DNA of 64,000 bases from the NCBI GenBank assembly GCA_963677655.1, contig OY782088.1; one strand, given 5' to 3'. The notes beneath the pieces were generated by a model, which saw only the letters and a list, made by a program, of their open reading frames with translations, had not been told where the DNA came from and ran no database searches. The stretch comes from Saccharicrinis sp963677655 (GTDB lineage: Bacteria > Bacteroidota > Bacteroidia > Bacteroidales > Marinilabiliaceae). Position numbers and translations under genes: made by a program. Shown piece by piece: positions 1-9,097 of the stretch. Positions within the stretch are counted from its first letter, which is position 1. Each line of letters starts with the position of its first letter.

Positions 1-687
1 GAAATTATTGAAGAAGATGATAAAACCAATGTAAGAATGGTTCATATCCCGCGCGAAAAATTTAAAGGTCACTACTCTGGTGTTTTATTGGGTTTCTGTA
101 ATTACTCAGGGAAAGACTTTGATACTTCAATACCTGCAGATGGTGATTTTATGGATTTAAACTCTGGCAAATCAATGGCTTTTAGTATTAACTTTCTACA
201 GTATGATATTGGTTTGCAAAAGCGTAAAAAGAATTTAGGATTGGTAACTGGTTTAGGTTGGACAGTTTATAATTACCGTCAGGATAACCAATTTATGATT
301 CAAAAAAATAGCCAGGGTATTACTTATGGAGAACCAATTACAGATGTGGTTGATAAGAGTAAAATTGTGGCTTCTTATTTAAATATTCCTTTGTTATTAG
401 AAGCTCAAATTCCATCTGATCAAAATCGTTGTAGTGCATTTATTTCTGCAGGAGTATTTGGTGGTTTTAAAATAGGTTCGCATACAAAAGTGGTTTATGC
501 TGATGGTGATAAAAATAAATCACGTGATGATATTAATATCAATCCTTTCCAGTATGGAGCTATGGTTCAGGTAGGTTATAAAATTATTAAACTATATGCT
601 ACCTACAATTTTTCAACTTTATATGAAAAAGATAAAGGTCCTGAATTGTATCCTTATAGTGTGGGGATTACTTTAGCCAACTTTTAA
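1..687 (+). CDS. Partial outer-membrane beta-barrel protein (C-terminal part)
   Basis: The reading frame is open from base 1, so the true start lies before the window; the first visible residues are EIIEEDDK, and the ATG at 37 is internal. The visible 228 residues are alternating hydrophobic/polar strands ending in a Tyr/Pro-rich strand (PELYPYSVGITLANF), as in PorT-like outer-membrane barrels of Bacteroidota. It is a clear paralogue of the C-terminal barrel of the next gene: both share a segment like LVTGLGxTxxNYR, a VDK motif, SHTKVV and ELYPxSVG. The missing N-terminus may therefore carry WG repeats like its neighbour. No enzymatic role is indicated; a surface structural or binding role is inferred. 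Confidence 0.8.
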   Translation, partial: EIIEEDDKTNVRMVHIPREKFKGHYSGVLLGFCNYSGKDFDTSIPADGDFMDLNSGKSMAFSINFLQYDIGLQKRKKNLGLVTGLGWTVYNYRQDNQFMIQKNSQGITYGEPITDVVDKSKIVASYLNIPLLLEAQIPSDQNRCSAFISAGVFGGFKIGSHTKVVYADGDKNKSRDDININPFQYGAMVQVGYKIIKLYATYNFSTLYEKDKGPELYPYSVGITLANF

Positions 688-964
688 AAGTTCTTTGCAA
701 GAAAGCACTAAATACTTCGTTACTCGAACTTTTGAAACAGTCATTTACTATCCGTAAACTCCTTGGTTTCTAAATCTTCGAAAGCCTTGTCTTTATCGCT
801 TTCTTACTAAAGACAGAAAATTCATCGTTTTTATGCGAATTAGATGTTATTAAAATTTATAATTACGAATCTTTTATGAAACGAGCCATAAGAGAACTTT
901 CTCACGCAGGGAAATAATTAAATTGGCGAGTTCCATGTGACCATATTAATTAAATTATAAACAC

Positions 965-2626
965 ATGAAACGAATTATCATCATATTATTGTCTTTATAC
1001 ATTATTTCTCCGGGATATGCACAGGATAACAAGTCTTTTCTGAGTTCTTATCAAAAAGCATGGGAAATTGAAGATGGATATTACCGGGTGATGCAGGATG
1101 GAAAGATGGGACTTATTGATAATGAGGGTAACGTTATTGTTCCTTGTGAAAATGAACAGGTTTGGAATCTTCAGAATAATGGTAATATCAAAGTAATTAA
1201 AAACGGGAAAATTGGTATTTACAATATCAATGGAGATTTGATCATTCCACCATCATATGATATGGTTTGGGAGTTTGAAGATGGTAAAGCGAAAGTCCTT
1301 AAGAATGGAAAAATAGGATATGTTAATGAAAAGGGCTACGAATTTATCCCTTGTAAATACGACCAGATATGGGATTTTGAAAATGGAAGAGCACGCGTAT
1401 TCAGAAATGGTTCTATGGGTTATATCAACGAGGCCGGTTATGAATTTATTCCTGCTCAATACCAAAAAATATGGGAATTTGAGGATGGAAGAGCTCTGGT
1501 TCTGAAAAATGGTAAGATGGGAATGATCAATGAAGCCGGTGTTGAATTTATTCCTGCTCAGTACCAGAAGATTTGGGACTTTGAGGCTGGTATGGCTAAA
1601 GTCTTGAAGAATGGTAAAATGGGCTATATCAACGAAGCTGGTGCAGAAGTTATTCCTTGCCAATACCAGTTTATTAGCGACTTTGAGGATGGCATTGCTA
1701 AAGTGGTTCACAATAGTAAAGTATCATACATCAATGTAAATGGCGATCCTGTATTGAATCCCGATGAATATGATATTGACGAGGATGATTTTGTAGTTCC
1801 AGAGGAACCAGTAGTGATAACGAATAATTCATCACCTGAAATATCAAAAAATACAGACACTACAACCATTAAACTTTTTGGTTCGGACATGGATATCATT
1901 GCTGATGATAATTCAACCAAATTAAGTATCAAAAAAAGATCTGACGACGAGGATAATAGAATCTTTAAAACCACGAAAAAGAAAAGAAGAAGGTTTGATA
2001 GTCATTTTTGGGGTTTAGATTTAGGTTTTAATAACTACTTAAATGCTGATGGAGATTTATCCTTAGCTACTGAGGATGATTACCTTTCTTTAAACACAGG
2101 AAAAAGTATTGAAGTGTCTTTAAATCTATGGGAACAAAACATCCCATTAAGCAGAAGAGGAAATGTTGGTTTTGTAACCGGTTTAGGCCTGACATTTAAT
2201 AATTATCGATTTGATAACCCGATTACCTTAGCCAAAGATGATTTGGGAAATTTGACCTATAGAACAATTGAAGGTAATGTGGATAAAACCAAGTTAACTT
2301 CATTGTATTTAACAGCTCCTATCCTATTTGAACTTCAATTTAGCAGTAAAAACAGGGATGGTTTCTATGTTTCTGCCGGTGGAATTATGGGGTATAAATT
2401 AAAATCACATACAAAAGTGGTGACAAAAGAGAATGGCGACAAAGAAAAAGATAAAGAAAGAGGAAGCTATAATTTAAATGACTTTAGGTATGGTGCCCAG
2501 ATAAGAGTTGGATACAAAGCCATTAACCTTTATGGAACCTACTATTTATCACCAATGTTCAACAAAGACAAAGCACCTGAATTATATCCTGTATCTGTGG
2601 GTTTATGTATATATCCTGAATGGTAA
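965..2626 (+). CDS. WG-repeat protein with C-terminal outer-membrane beta-barrel
   Basis: 553 residues. An N-terminal signal peptide ends near residue 19 (YAQ). Residues ~30-270 hold about seven WG/KWG-type repeats of ~34 residues (pattern: W-x-F-E-D-G-x-A-x-V-x-K-N-G-K-x-G-Y-I-N), several nearly identical at DNA level between 1260 and 1690. An acidic, Lys/Arg-rich linker (~275-345) leads to a ~210-residue barrel related to the gene at 1-687. WG repeats form beta-rich scaffolds common in Bacteroidota surface proteins; the barrel would anchor the protein in the outer membrane. The start is an ATG followed by a good signal peptide. The two genes look like a tandem duplication. The function is unknown; a surface recognition or scaffold role is inferred. 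Confidence 0.8.
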   Translation: MKRIIIILLSLYIISPGYAQDNKSFLSSYQKAWEIEDGYYRVMQDGKMGLIDNEGNVIVPCENEQVWNLQNNGNIKVIKNGKIGIYNINGDLIIPPSYDMVWEFEDGKAKVLKNGKIGYVNEKGYEFIPCKYDQIWDFENGRARVFRNGSMGYINEAGYEFIPAQYQKIWEFEDGRALVLKNGKMGMINEAGVEFIPAQYQKIWDFEAGMAKVLKNGKMGYINEAGAEVIPCQYQFISDFEDGIAKVVHNSKVSYINVNGDPVLNPDEYDIDEDDFVVPEEPVVITNNSSPEISKNTDTTTIKLFGSDMDIIADDNSTKLSIKKRSDDEDNRIFKTTKKKRRRFDSHFWGLDLGFNNYLNADGDLSLATEDDYLSLNTGKSIEVSLNLWEQNIPLSRRGNVGFVTGLGLTFNNYRFDNPITLAKDDLGNLTYRTIEGNVDKTKLTSLYLTAPILFELQFSSKNRDGFYVSAGGIMGYKLKSHTKVVTKENGDKEKDKERGSYNLNDFRYGAQIRVGYKAINLYGTYYLSPMFNKDKAPELYPVSVGLCIYPEW

Positions 2627-2636
2627 TAATTATTGT

Positions 2637-2768
2637 AACCACAGAGGACATAAAGTTATTTCACAGAGTTACATGGAGGTTTTGTTTTTCTCTATGTTCT
2701 CTGTGATAAATCGTTTTTTAACCACGGAGTACACGGAGATAATTCACAGAGCTACACAGAGTTTTTTT
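2637..2768 (+). repeat. CACAGAG/CACGGAG intergenic repeat, two copies plus an inverted segment
   Basis: Two related units start AACCACAGAG (2637) and AACCACGGAG (2720). Each continues through a second CACAGAG block and ends in a T-rich tract. Between them CTCTATGTTCTCTGTG (2690-2705) is an imperfect reverse complement of the preceding CACAGAG..ACAT.GAG block, so the segment can fold. A third diverged copy lies at 4948-4997. Similar ACCACGGAG/CACAGAG strings occur between genes in many unrelated bacterial genomes; what they do is not known to me. Confidence 0.6.
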
Positions 2769-2915
2769 ATTCATTTAGTTAACATAGGCATCTAACCAAT
2801 TTGCTCCATGTTACTTTTTACGTGTTACTTTTATTTTCTCCTTTTCCTCTATGGTTATTATTTATTGATTTTGCATCTACATGTTCCATTTTACTTTTTC
2901 CATGCTCCAATGAAC

Positions 2916-4220
2916 TTACACCTCTAAACTATCCTGGGGATTATCTGCTTTAAATGAACCAATTGCAATCAGAGCCAGACCAACTAAACCAGCTAAAGCA
3001 ATATAAGAATAGGATCCCAAGTAATTATACGATAAACTAAACATAAAAGGACCTAAAGCACTTGAAAAAACAATCATTTGCATACTTACTCCTGAAATAG
3101 CTCCCAAATTCCGTCTTCCAAAAAAGCGAGGCCAAACTACTGAAGATAAAACAGCAAATAAACCACCCATGATACCAACTCCACCAATTAATAAATAAAA
3201 GCCCACAGTGAACTTTAAAATAGCTAAACCAACGGAACAAGTTGCCGATCCAAAAATCATAATGTACAATAGGTATTTTAATTTTATTTTATCGCTTATT
3301 GCATTACATATTACAGATGCTGAAAGGGAAACTATGGACATAGGCAAGAAAAACGATAGAGCATCCTGTTTAGAATAACCTACATCGCCAAAAATAGATA
3401 CAATATGAAATGTAAGACCTGTAATAAAGTAACCATTAAAAGCCAGCATTAAACCATACATCCAGAAAGCACGGGTTTTAAGAGCCTGTCCTTTTGAGAA
3501 TTCCTGAACTGGTTTAACGGTTTTCTTTTGTGTTTTCTTTGAACCTATATTACCATCCGGAACTAAGCCATATTTTTCAGGGGAATCACGAAAAGTAATA
3601 AAAATAATAATCCCAATAACTGCCAATCCGACTCCCATCCATAGCCATGCTTGTTGCCAACCATATCCTTCAATTAAATAATTAATCCATAATGGCGAAA
3701 TAGAAAAACCCAATGATACAGCAATGGAGCTAACTGCATTTACTCTTCCTCTGTACTGATCAAACCATATCATAATCATGTTTCTGGATGAAAGTGTAAG
3801 AACTCCCTGACCAGTAAATCGGATCAAAAAGAAACAGATCATAATTACAATAAAAGAAAGTATCCAGCTCTGTATACCCAAAGCAGATTTGAGCACTTCT
3901 GAAATAGTAACACTTTGTGAACTGATAAACAATGCTACAGCTAAACCTATGGCTGCTCCAAATGCAACTTTACGTGCACCATATTTATCAAACCATTTTC
4001 CTGCAATTCCTAATAAAAAAGAACTACCAATTGTACCTAAGGCATATGCTAAACTAATTTGTGGACGATCCAATCCCAAGGCATCCTTAACCGGATCTGT
4101 AAACGTACTTACTCCCACCGTTTGACCTGGCACACTGGCCCAAATTCCTAATGTTCCAACTACTGCTATTATTAAACCATAAAAAAACGGCCATCTATTT
4201 ATTGAGGTAGAAAACTTCAT
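2916..4220 (-). CDS. MFS transporter, 12 transmembrane segments
   Basis: 434 residues with about 12 hydrophobic helices and a central charged loop (~residues 205-235). The loop after helix 2 carries GKWFDKYGARKV, a good match to the MFS signature GxxxDRxGRR. Layout resembles OFA/monocarboxylate-type MFS carriers, but the substrate cannot be read from sequence. It would act in the inner membrane by secondary transport. It is transcribed alone, with a -7 box match 24-31 bases upstream of the ATG and a perfect hairpin directly before the start. Its 3' end faces the WG-repeat gene across the CACAGAG repeats. Confidence 0.85.
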   Translation of the reverse strand: MKFSTSINRWPFFYGLIIAVVGTLGIWASVPGQTVGVSTFTDPVKDALGLDRPQISLAYALGTIGSSFLLGIAGKWFDKYGARKVAFGAAIGLAVALFISSQSVTISEVLKSALGIQSWILSFIVIMICFFLIRFTGQGVLTLSSRNMIMIWFDQYRGRVNAVSSIAVSLGFSISPLWINYLIEGYGWQQAWLWMGVGLAVIGIIIFITFRDSPEKYGLVPDGNIGSKKTQKKTVKPVQEFSKGQALKTRAFWMYGLMLAFNGYFITGLTFHIVSIFGDVGYSKQDALSFFLPMSIVSLSASVICNAISDKIKLKYLLYIMIFGSATCSVGLAILKFTVGFYLLIGGVGIMGGLFAVLSSVVWPRFFGRRNLGAISGVSMQMIVFSSALGPFMFSLSYNYLGSYSYIALAGLVGLALIAIGSFKADNPQDSLEV

Positions 4221-4240
4221 GCTAATAATTTTTTATTAGC
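4221..4240 (-). promoter_or_regulatory. Perfect 8-bp hairpin abutting the start codon of the MFS gene
   Basis: GCTAATAA and TTATTAGC form a perfect inverted repeat with a 4-base loop, ending exactly at the base before the ATG (4220 on the minus strand). With the -7 match at 4244-4251, a transcript would begin at or near this hairpin. It could stabilise the mRNA 5' end or limit ribosome access. The structure is seen; the role is inferred. Confidence 0.4.
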
Positions 4241-4243
4241 ATA

Positions 4244-4251
4244 CAAAGGTA
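4244..4251 (-). promoter_or_regulatory. Bacteroidota -7 promoter element for the MFS gene
   Basis: On the minus strand the sequence reads TACCTTTG, an exact match to TAnnTTTG. It lies 24-31 bases upstream of the ATG. No clear -33 TTTG is present at the expected distance. Confidence 0.4.
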
Positions 4252-4386
4252 ACTAAACGTAGTACACAGAAATCTTAAATATATATAATAAGCAGTCTGA
4301 TGGTATATTATATAAAGCAAAGGCACAATAACATAAATGTAATTGTGCCTAAGAGCATTAAAATCAAATTATGGAAGTTCTTAAAA

Positions 4387-4842
4387 TTATATTTCAGACA
4401 GTATTGTATTAAACGTTTCTGATACCTCGTTTATTATTTCCTTTGCTTTGGGATTCTTTACTGCTTTCATTGCAACTTTGGGATTTACAACCACCACCTC
4501 TGTTTTGTTTTCATCAATATATTTTAGAATAATTTTACATGGTAAAAAAATGGCTATATTTTCTTCAACACTAATAATTTTATGGGCAATCTTTGCGTTG
4601 CATGCACCCAATACTCTATAAGGCTTCATATCAACAACATCACCCAGCTTTTCTTTAAGGGATTGATCCATATTTGATTCAGATACAATTCCAAAGCCAT
4701 GTTTTTTTAAAACTTCTTTTACTTTAGGAGTAACTTCTTCAATGGATAAGTCAACACTTTTACTTAAATAATAATTTCCTTTTTGAGCATTTACACTTAA
4801 TGAAATAATCATTAACAAGAGTATAGATATTTTAATTCTCAT
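4387..4842 (-). CDS. Secreted DUF302 family protein
   Basis: 151 residues with a signal peptide ending near residue 19 (VNAQ). The rest matches the DUF302 layout: a helix with KEVLKKHGFGI near 40-52, the segment YRVLGACNAKIAHKII near 75-90, and a C-terminal strand with a conserved NP pair (VVVVNPKVAMKA). DUF302 proteins are small and mostly uncharacterised. The start is an ATG followed by a typical signal sequence. It is a single gene, divergent from the nitroreductase downstream on the plus strand. A periplasmic location is predicted; no function can be assigned. Confidence 0.8.
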   Translation of the reverse strand: MRIKISILLLMIISLSVNAQKGNYYLSKSVDLSIEEVTPKVKEVLKKHGFGIVSESNMDQSLKEKLGDVVDMKPYRVLGACNAKIAHKIISVEENIAIFLPCKIILKYIDENKTEVVVVNPKVAMKAVKNPKAKEIINEVSETFNTILSEI

Positions 4843-4947
4843 GACTTTAAATATTTGGTTCTGAACAATAACGCTTTAGTTGTACTTTTTGTTGAGTGAG
4901 TTAGAATAAGTTGTGGGTCATCAGATTTTAATGGCCCATTTGTTTAA

Positions 4948-4997
4948 AACTACAGAGCTCACTGAGAAATTACATAGAGGAACAAAGAGTTTTTTTG
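4948..4997 (+). repeat. Diverged copy of the CACAGAG intergenic repeat
   Basis: AACTACAGAG at 4948, then CACTGAGAAATTACATAGAGG and AAAGAG, ending in a run of seven T. It has the same order of elements as the units at 2637-2768. Confidence 0.5.
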
Positions 4998-5115
4998 TCT
5001 CACTATTTTTGGTAATGAAGCAAAGCATCTCCTACTTCTCCATATTAAATAATCTTATTTGAACAAAATCTAAATAAGGTGGTTTCTTATCCAACAATTA
5101 GAAAGAAAGTGAAGA

Positions 5116-5748
5116 ATGGATTTACTAGATAAATTAAAATGGCGCTATGCTACAAAAGCAATGAACGGCAAGAAAGTGCCTCAGGAAAAGATTGATAATA
5201 TTATTGAAGCCATATCTCTATCACCAACTTCAAGTGGTTTACAACCATTTGAAGTAATGGTGATTAAAAACCAGGATTTAAAAGAAAAAATTAAGGATAT
5301 TTCATTTAATCAGTCTGTAGTTGCTGATTGTTCGCATCTGTTAGTATTTGCAGCATGGGACAACTATACAGTGGAGAGAATCAACAAAATGTTTGACTAT
5401 ACCAATGAAGTTCGCGGATTTAAAAGCGAAGGTTGGGAAAATTATCGTCAATTTTTGTTGGGCATCTATCCGCAACGTGATCCAGAAGAAAACTATAATC
5501 ATGCAGCAAAACAGGCATATATAGCATTTTCTAATGCCATTACTGCTGCTGCTTTTGAGGGTGTAGATTGTACTCCTATTGAAGGTTTTGAACCTGAAAA
5601 ACTAGATAAACTTTTAGGCTTAGAACAAAAAGGCCTTCGTAGTTGTTTATTATTACCAGTCGGATACAGGGACGAGTCGAACGATTGGTTGGTAAATCTT
5701 CAAAAAGTTAGAAAGAACAAATACGATTTGATTACCATTTTTGATTAA
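5116..5748 (+). CDS. Nitroreductase-family NAD(P)H-dependent oxidoreductase
   Basis: 210 residues, about the usual length for NfsB-type flavin oxidoreductases. Family hallmarks are RYATKAMNGKKVP near the N-terminus (FMN phosphate side), SLSPTSSGLQPFEVMVI (residues ~34-50), and a C-terminal LLPVGYRDESNDW segment that closes the active site. Members are FMN-binding homodimers that reduce nitroaromatics, quinones or similar acceptors with NAD(P)H; the physiological substrate is not visible. It is a single cytosolic gene ending in a strong hairpin terminator. Confidence 0.88.
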   Translation: MDLLDKLKWRYATKAMNGKKVPQEKIDNIIEAISLSPTSSGLQPFEVMVIKNQDLKEKIKDISFNQSVVADCSHLLVFAAWDNYTVERINKMFDYTNEVRGFKSEGWENYRQFLLGIYPQRDPEENYNHAAKQAYIAFSNAITAAAFEGVDCTPIEGFEPEKLDKLLGLEQKGLRSCLLLPVGYRDESNDWLVNLQKVRKNKYDLITIFD

Positions 5749-5775
5749 CATTTATTTATTGATTTAGTTTGTAAG

Positions 5776-5807
5776 AAAACGGGCCTGCAGTGTGGGCCCG
5801 TTTTTTT
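5776..5807 (+). terminator. Rho-independent terminator after the nitroreductase gene
   Basis: AAAACGGGCC (5776-5785) and GGCCCGTTTT (5795-5804) form a perfect 10-bp stem with a 9-base loop and a run of T, 27 bases after the stop codon. Confidence 0.9.
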
Positions 5808-5855
5808 GTGAATTTATTATTGTGAATTTCAGGCGAATAATAGTCAAAATGATTC

Positions 5856-5863
5856 TATCTTTG
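5856..5863 (+). promoter_or_regulatory. Bacteroidota -7 promoter element for the amidohydrolase gene
   Basis: TATCTTTG matches TAnnTTTG exactly, 32 bases before the ATG at 5895 and downstream of the previous gene's terminator. The -33 element is weak. Confidence 0.4.
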
Positions 5864-5894
5864 AAAGAGAATAAATGTTCATTAATCTTAGACT

Positions 5895-6638
5895 ATGAAA
5901 ATTGCTGTAGCCCAAACAGAACCCATCAAAGGTAATATTGAAAAAAATATAGAATCACATGTTTTCTGGATACGAAAAGCAATAGAAAAAAACACGAACC
6001 TGATCTTCTTTCCTGAATTATCCTTAACAGGATACGAACCTGAATTATCAGATCATCTAGCTACAAATCAAGATGATAAAAGACTGGATTGCTTTCAACA
6101 ATTAAGTGATAACCATGATATTATCATTGGAGTTGGACTTCCTACAAAAAGTAATAACAATTTAAATATCAGTACGATAATATTTCAACCTAAAACAGGT
6201 ACAATTACATATTCTAAACAATATTTATATCACACCGAAACAGAAATATTTAAACCAGCCATTAATCCTCTGGTCATAAAAACTGATTCAGAAACTATTG
6301 CCCCAGCAATATGTTTTGAGTTATCTAATATAGAGCATCATGAATTTGCAGTACAAAACAATGCTACTATTTATATCGCAAGCGTACTTAATTCTGTAAA
6401 TGGTGTTGATGATGATCTTAAAAAACTGAGTGACATTGCAAAAAACAACAACATGGTAACCTGTATGGCTAATTTTATTGGTGAATCAGGAGGGTATCAA
6501 TGTGGTGGAAAATCATCTGTTTGGAATAATAAAGGAGAACTCATTCAACAACTTGATGATAAAAAGGAAGGTATCATCATTTACGATACAGAGAAAAATA
6601 CTGCTTTATCAATAAATAAATATGAAGCTATAGTTTAA
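5895..6638 (+). CDS. Carbon-nitrogen hydrolase (nitrilase superfamily)
   Basis: 247 residues. The nitrilase triad is visible in order: Glu in FFPELSLTGYEP (~residues 37-48), Lys in YSKQYLY (~112-118) and Cys in APAICFEL (~135-142). The family hydrolyses non-peptide C-N bonds of amides or nitriles in the cytosol. The substrate is not clear; the length and motif spacing fit general omega-amidase/C-N hydrolases better than the larger NAD synthetase or apolipoprotein acyltransferase members. It lies 90 bases upstream of the GNAT gene and may be co-transcribed with it. Confidence 0.85.
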   Translation: MKIAVAQTEPIKGNIEKNIESHVFWIRKAIEKNTNLIFFPELSLTGYEPELSDHLATNQDDKRLDCFQQLSDNHDIIIGVGLPTKSNNNLNISTIIFQPKTGTITYSKQYLYHTETEIFKPAINPLVIKTDSETIAPAICFELSNIEHHEFAVQNNATIYIASVLNSVNGVDDDLKKLSDIAKNNNMVTCMANFIGESGGYQCGGKSSVWNNKGELIQQLDDKKEGIIIYDTEKNTALSINKYEAIV

Positions 6639-6728
6639 ATTCAATAATTAAAGTGACATATTTTATAGAGTTCTAGGTTACCTAACTTCTCTCCTTTCTA
6701 GAAATTAAAACCTTAATCATTAGAGTAT

Positions 6729-7292
6729 ATGAAGATCGAATCCATTTTTGGCAATATGCCAGTTATTGAGACTGAAAGATTAATTCTAAGAAAAATTGAA
6801 GAAAAAGACATTGACGATATGTTTGAATACTCATCAAATCCGGAAGTCACCAAATATCTTTCATACCTACATACAGAAAGACAAGAGGCTGCTGATTATG
6901 TGATGAATAAAATAAATCAATATAAAACAGGCACTTGTATGATTTGGGGCATTGAATATAAAGAAAATGGAAAATATATTGGAGCTTGTGGATTTATGCA
7001 TTGGGACACAAATCACCACCTTGCTGAACTAGCCTACACTCTAAATCAGAAATACTGGGGCAAAGGAATAGCCAGTGAGATTATGAAAGTTTTAATAGAT
7101 TTTGGATTCTCTGAAATGAAATTAAACCGCATCGAAGCTCAGTGTTGGGTTGATAATGAAAAGTCTTTTAAACTCATGGAGAAGTTTAATATGCAGTACG
7201 AAGGAATAATTAGAAACCGCTATTTCCTAAAAGGTAGTTTTCAGGATATGAAGCTATATTCACTGTTGAAGAAAGAGTATTATCAAAACTAG
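6729..7292 (+). CDS. GNAT acetyltransferase, RimJ/RimL type
   Basis: 187 residues. The N-terminal IETERLILRKIEEKDIDDMFEY is the standard opening of RimJ/RimL-like acetyltransferases. The acetyl-CoA site is visible as QKYWGKGIASEIMKVL (~111-126), a Q/RxxGxG/A variant, followed by NRIEAQCWVDNEKSFKLMEKF (~139-159) and the C-terminal NRYFLKGSFQDMKLYSLL. It probably acetylates a protein N-terminus or a small amine. The target is unknown. It is followed by a long AT-rich gap. Confidence 0.87.
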   Translation: MKIESIFGNMPVIETERLILRKIEEKDIDDMFEYSSNPEVTKYLSYLHTERQEAADYVMNKINQYKTGTCMIWGIEYKENGKYIGACGFMHWDTNHHLAELAYTLNQKYWGKGIASEIMKVLIDFGFSEMKLNRIEAQCWVDNEKSFKLMEKFNMQYEGIIRNRYFLKGSFQDMKLYSLLKKEYYQN

Positions 7293-7667
7293 TATTTTTA
7301 ATTCCCCAAGTATCATAAATACTCTCAATCAAATTCTTAAATTGAACTTTACATTATTAGGTTAAACTGACAATATATCCTATACGTTCTTTAATTACAA
7401 TTACATTATATATATCCAATTAAATAATCATATATTTAAAAAATATACATTTATCAAACAATATTTTTTATTTACATAATTTTACTACTAATTGATCAAC
7501 TTATACGATATATTAATTGTACATAACTACTAAATACCTATTTTTGCCATCGTTTAAAACATCTTTTCCATACCTAAAAATTTAACAGCACTAGTCTAGC
7601 CCCCGTCTTCAGACAAAAATGTTGTTAATAGTTATTTCAAACAAATAGTACATTTAATTTTTTTGAT
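7293..7667. other. AT-rich intergenic region without recognised genes
   Basis: 375 bases, extremely A/T-rich (for example around 7400-7520). No open frame of convincing length, hairpin terminator or exact TAnnTTTG box was found. TACATTTA at about 7648 is one base off the -7 consensus and could serve the secreted-protein gene at 7668. Confidence 0.5.
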
Positions 7668-8963
7668 ATGAAACACTTATTTTCAATGTTTTTAATGGCA
7701 TTCTTATGTCTAAATGGTATTAATGCTCAGGAAACCGTAGAAGTTCCTGCATTATTCAATGGTAATACAGATAACGATTGGTCAAAATCATCAAACTGGG
7801 AAGTAGATTACTATTCGTCTGATTATGACTTACAGTTTTCTTCATGGTCGAACCCCAAAGTACCCTACTGGACAGAGTCAAGTGGAACTACCGATGTTAA
7901 TTGTTATGTTAGCGCAACTATTACAAATGGTGTTACCTGTGATCTTATTGACAGCGATAACTCATTTGATTTTTATGAAGGTGTCTATTATCAAAGAATG
8001 TATAATTTAACGGTTGAAGAAAATGCTACTTTAAATTTTACATTTGGAACAGACCTTACAAATGAAGAACCTACATCTTTCTATATTTCAAATTATTTAA
8101 CTGTAAATGGTTCATTAAATTTAAACCGTGGTAAAATTGATTGCCGAAAATATACATATATCACCAAAGGTACTATAACTGTAAATGAAGGTGTAGTTTT
8201 AAATAGTAATTCACTTACTTATTTAGGTGATTTTTATGAAGCTGCAACCGCATCAACTGATGAAGTTAATAATGTTGGACGTTTAATTGTAAATGGAGGA
8301 ACCGTTTATCCTGGAAGTTTTGGATTCAGATTTAAAAACCATTATACCGGAAATACTGAACCTGCTTTAGAAATTAATGATGGTATAGTAAGAGGTACAA
8401 TCAACGATTTACTAAATACCGAAGGAAAAGGATATGGTGTTACAAAACCAGGACAAATAGAAATTAATAGTACAGGAGAATTCCAATTATCAGGCTATTC
8501 AATAAGTGATTTGTGGTTTCCATTATATGATGGAATTTTCTCAAGTAGTGATGGTACGAAAGTAAGTGTTACTAATATAGATTACGCCACAGAACAAGAA
8601 CTCGCATTAATGAATGGATTAACTATTACTGAAGTTGATGAAAATGATGATGGGGTAACAGATTATATAAGTATTAAAGCAAATGATCCGGTTCCAACTG
8701 CTATAGAAACAATTAGTAGTGAGAAAAAAGAAATAAATATTTATCCTAATCCATCAAGTAATGGTATATTTTACCTGAATGCACAAAACGCTACTTCACC
8801 TGTGAATGTAAATATATATTCAACTAGTGGCAATATTGTATTTAATCAAAAATACGAAGCTAATTCTATAGTAACAATAACTACCGAACTATCTAAAGGT
8901 GTTTACATTATGGAGATTAAAACAAATGATCAAATTTATACTCAAAAGGTACTAATAAAGTAA
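7668..8963 (+). CDS. Secreted protein with type IX secretion C-terminal sorting domain
   Basis: 431 residues. A signal peptide ends near residue 20 (INAQ). The body (~25-345) is rich in Asn/Thr/Gly strands with recurring short motifs (LTVEENATLNF, YLTVNGSLNL, GTITVNEGVV, RLIVNGGTV), consistent with a right-handed beta-helix or similar stacked fold. The last ~75 residues start INIYPNPSSNGIF and end GVYIMEIKTNDQIYTQKVLIK, a canonical type A T9SS sorting domain, so the protein should cross the outer membrane and be attached to or released from the surface. No catalytic motif was found; it could be an adhesin or a carbohydrate-binding protein. Confidence 0.8.
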   Translation: MKHLFSMFLMAFLCLNGINAQETVEVPALFNGNTDNDWSKSSNWEVDYYSSDYDLQFSSWSNPKVPYWTESSGTTDVNCYVSATITNGVTCDLIDSDNSFDFYEGVYYQRMYNLTVEENATLNFTFGTDLTNEEPTSFYISNYLTVNGSLNLNRGKIDCRKYTYITKGTITVNEGVVLNSNSLTYLGDFYEAATASTDEVNNVGRLIVNGGTVYPGSFGFRFKNHYTGNTEPALEINDGIVRGTINDLLNTEGKGYGVTKPGQIEINSTGEFQLSGYSISDLWFPLYDGIFSSSDGTKVSVTNIDYATEQELALMNGLTITEVDENDDGVTDYISIKANDPVPTAIETISSEKKEINIYPNPSSNGIFYLNAQNATSPVNVNIYSTSGNIVFNQKYEANSIVTITTELSKGVYIMEIKTNDQIYTQKVLIK

Positions 8964-8975
8964 CTGTTTATACAT

Positions 8976-9013
8976 AAGAAAACCTGATAAAGTTTTTTCA
9001 TCAGGTTTTCTTT
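8976..9013 (+). terminator. Rho-independent terminator after the T9SS cargo gene
   Basis: AAGAAAACCTGAT (8976-8988) pairs perfectly with ATCAGGTTTTCTT (9000-9012), an 11-base loop, with T-rich right arm. Confidence 0.85.
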
Positions 9014-9097
9014 AAAAGGTTAGCTATTCTTTCCTCAAAAAAAGTAATTTAATAGGAATAAACTTCTATTCACATATATTTACCCTCTTGATTTTTA

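Noticed and set aside
1253..1711. 152-codon minus-strand ORF across the WG repeats
   Set aside because: It is the antisense shadow of a repetitive coding region.
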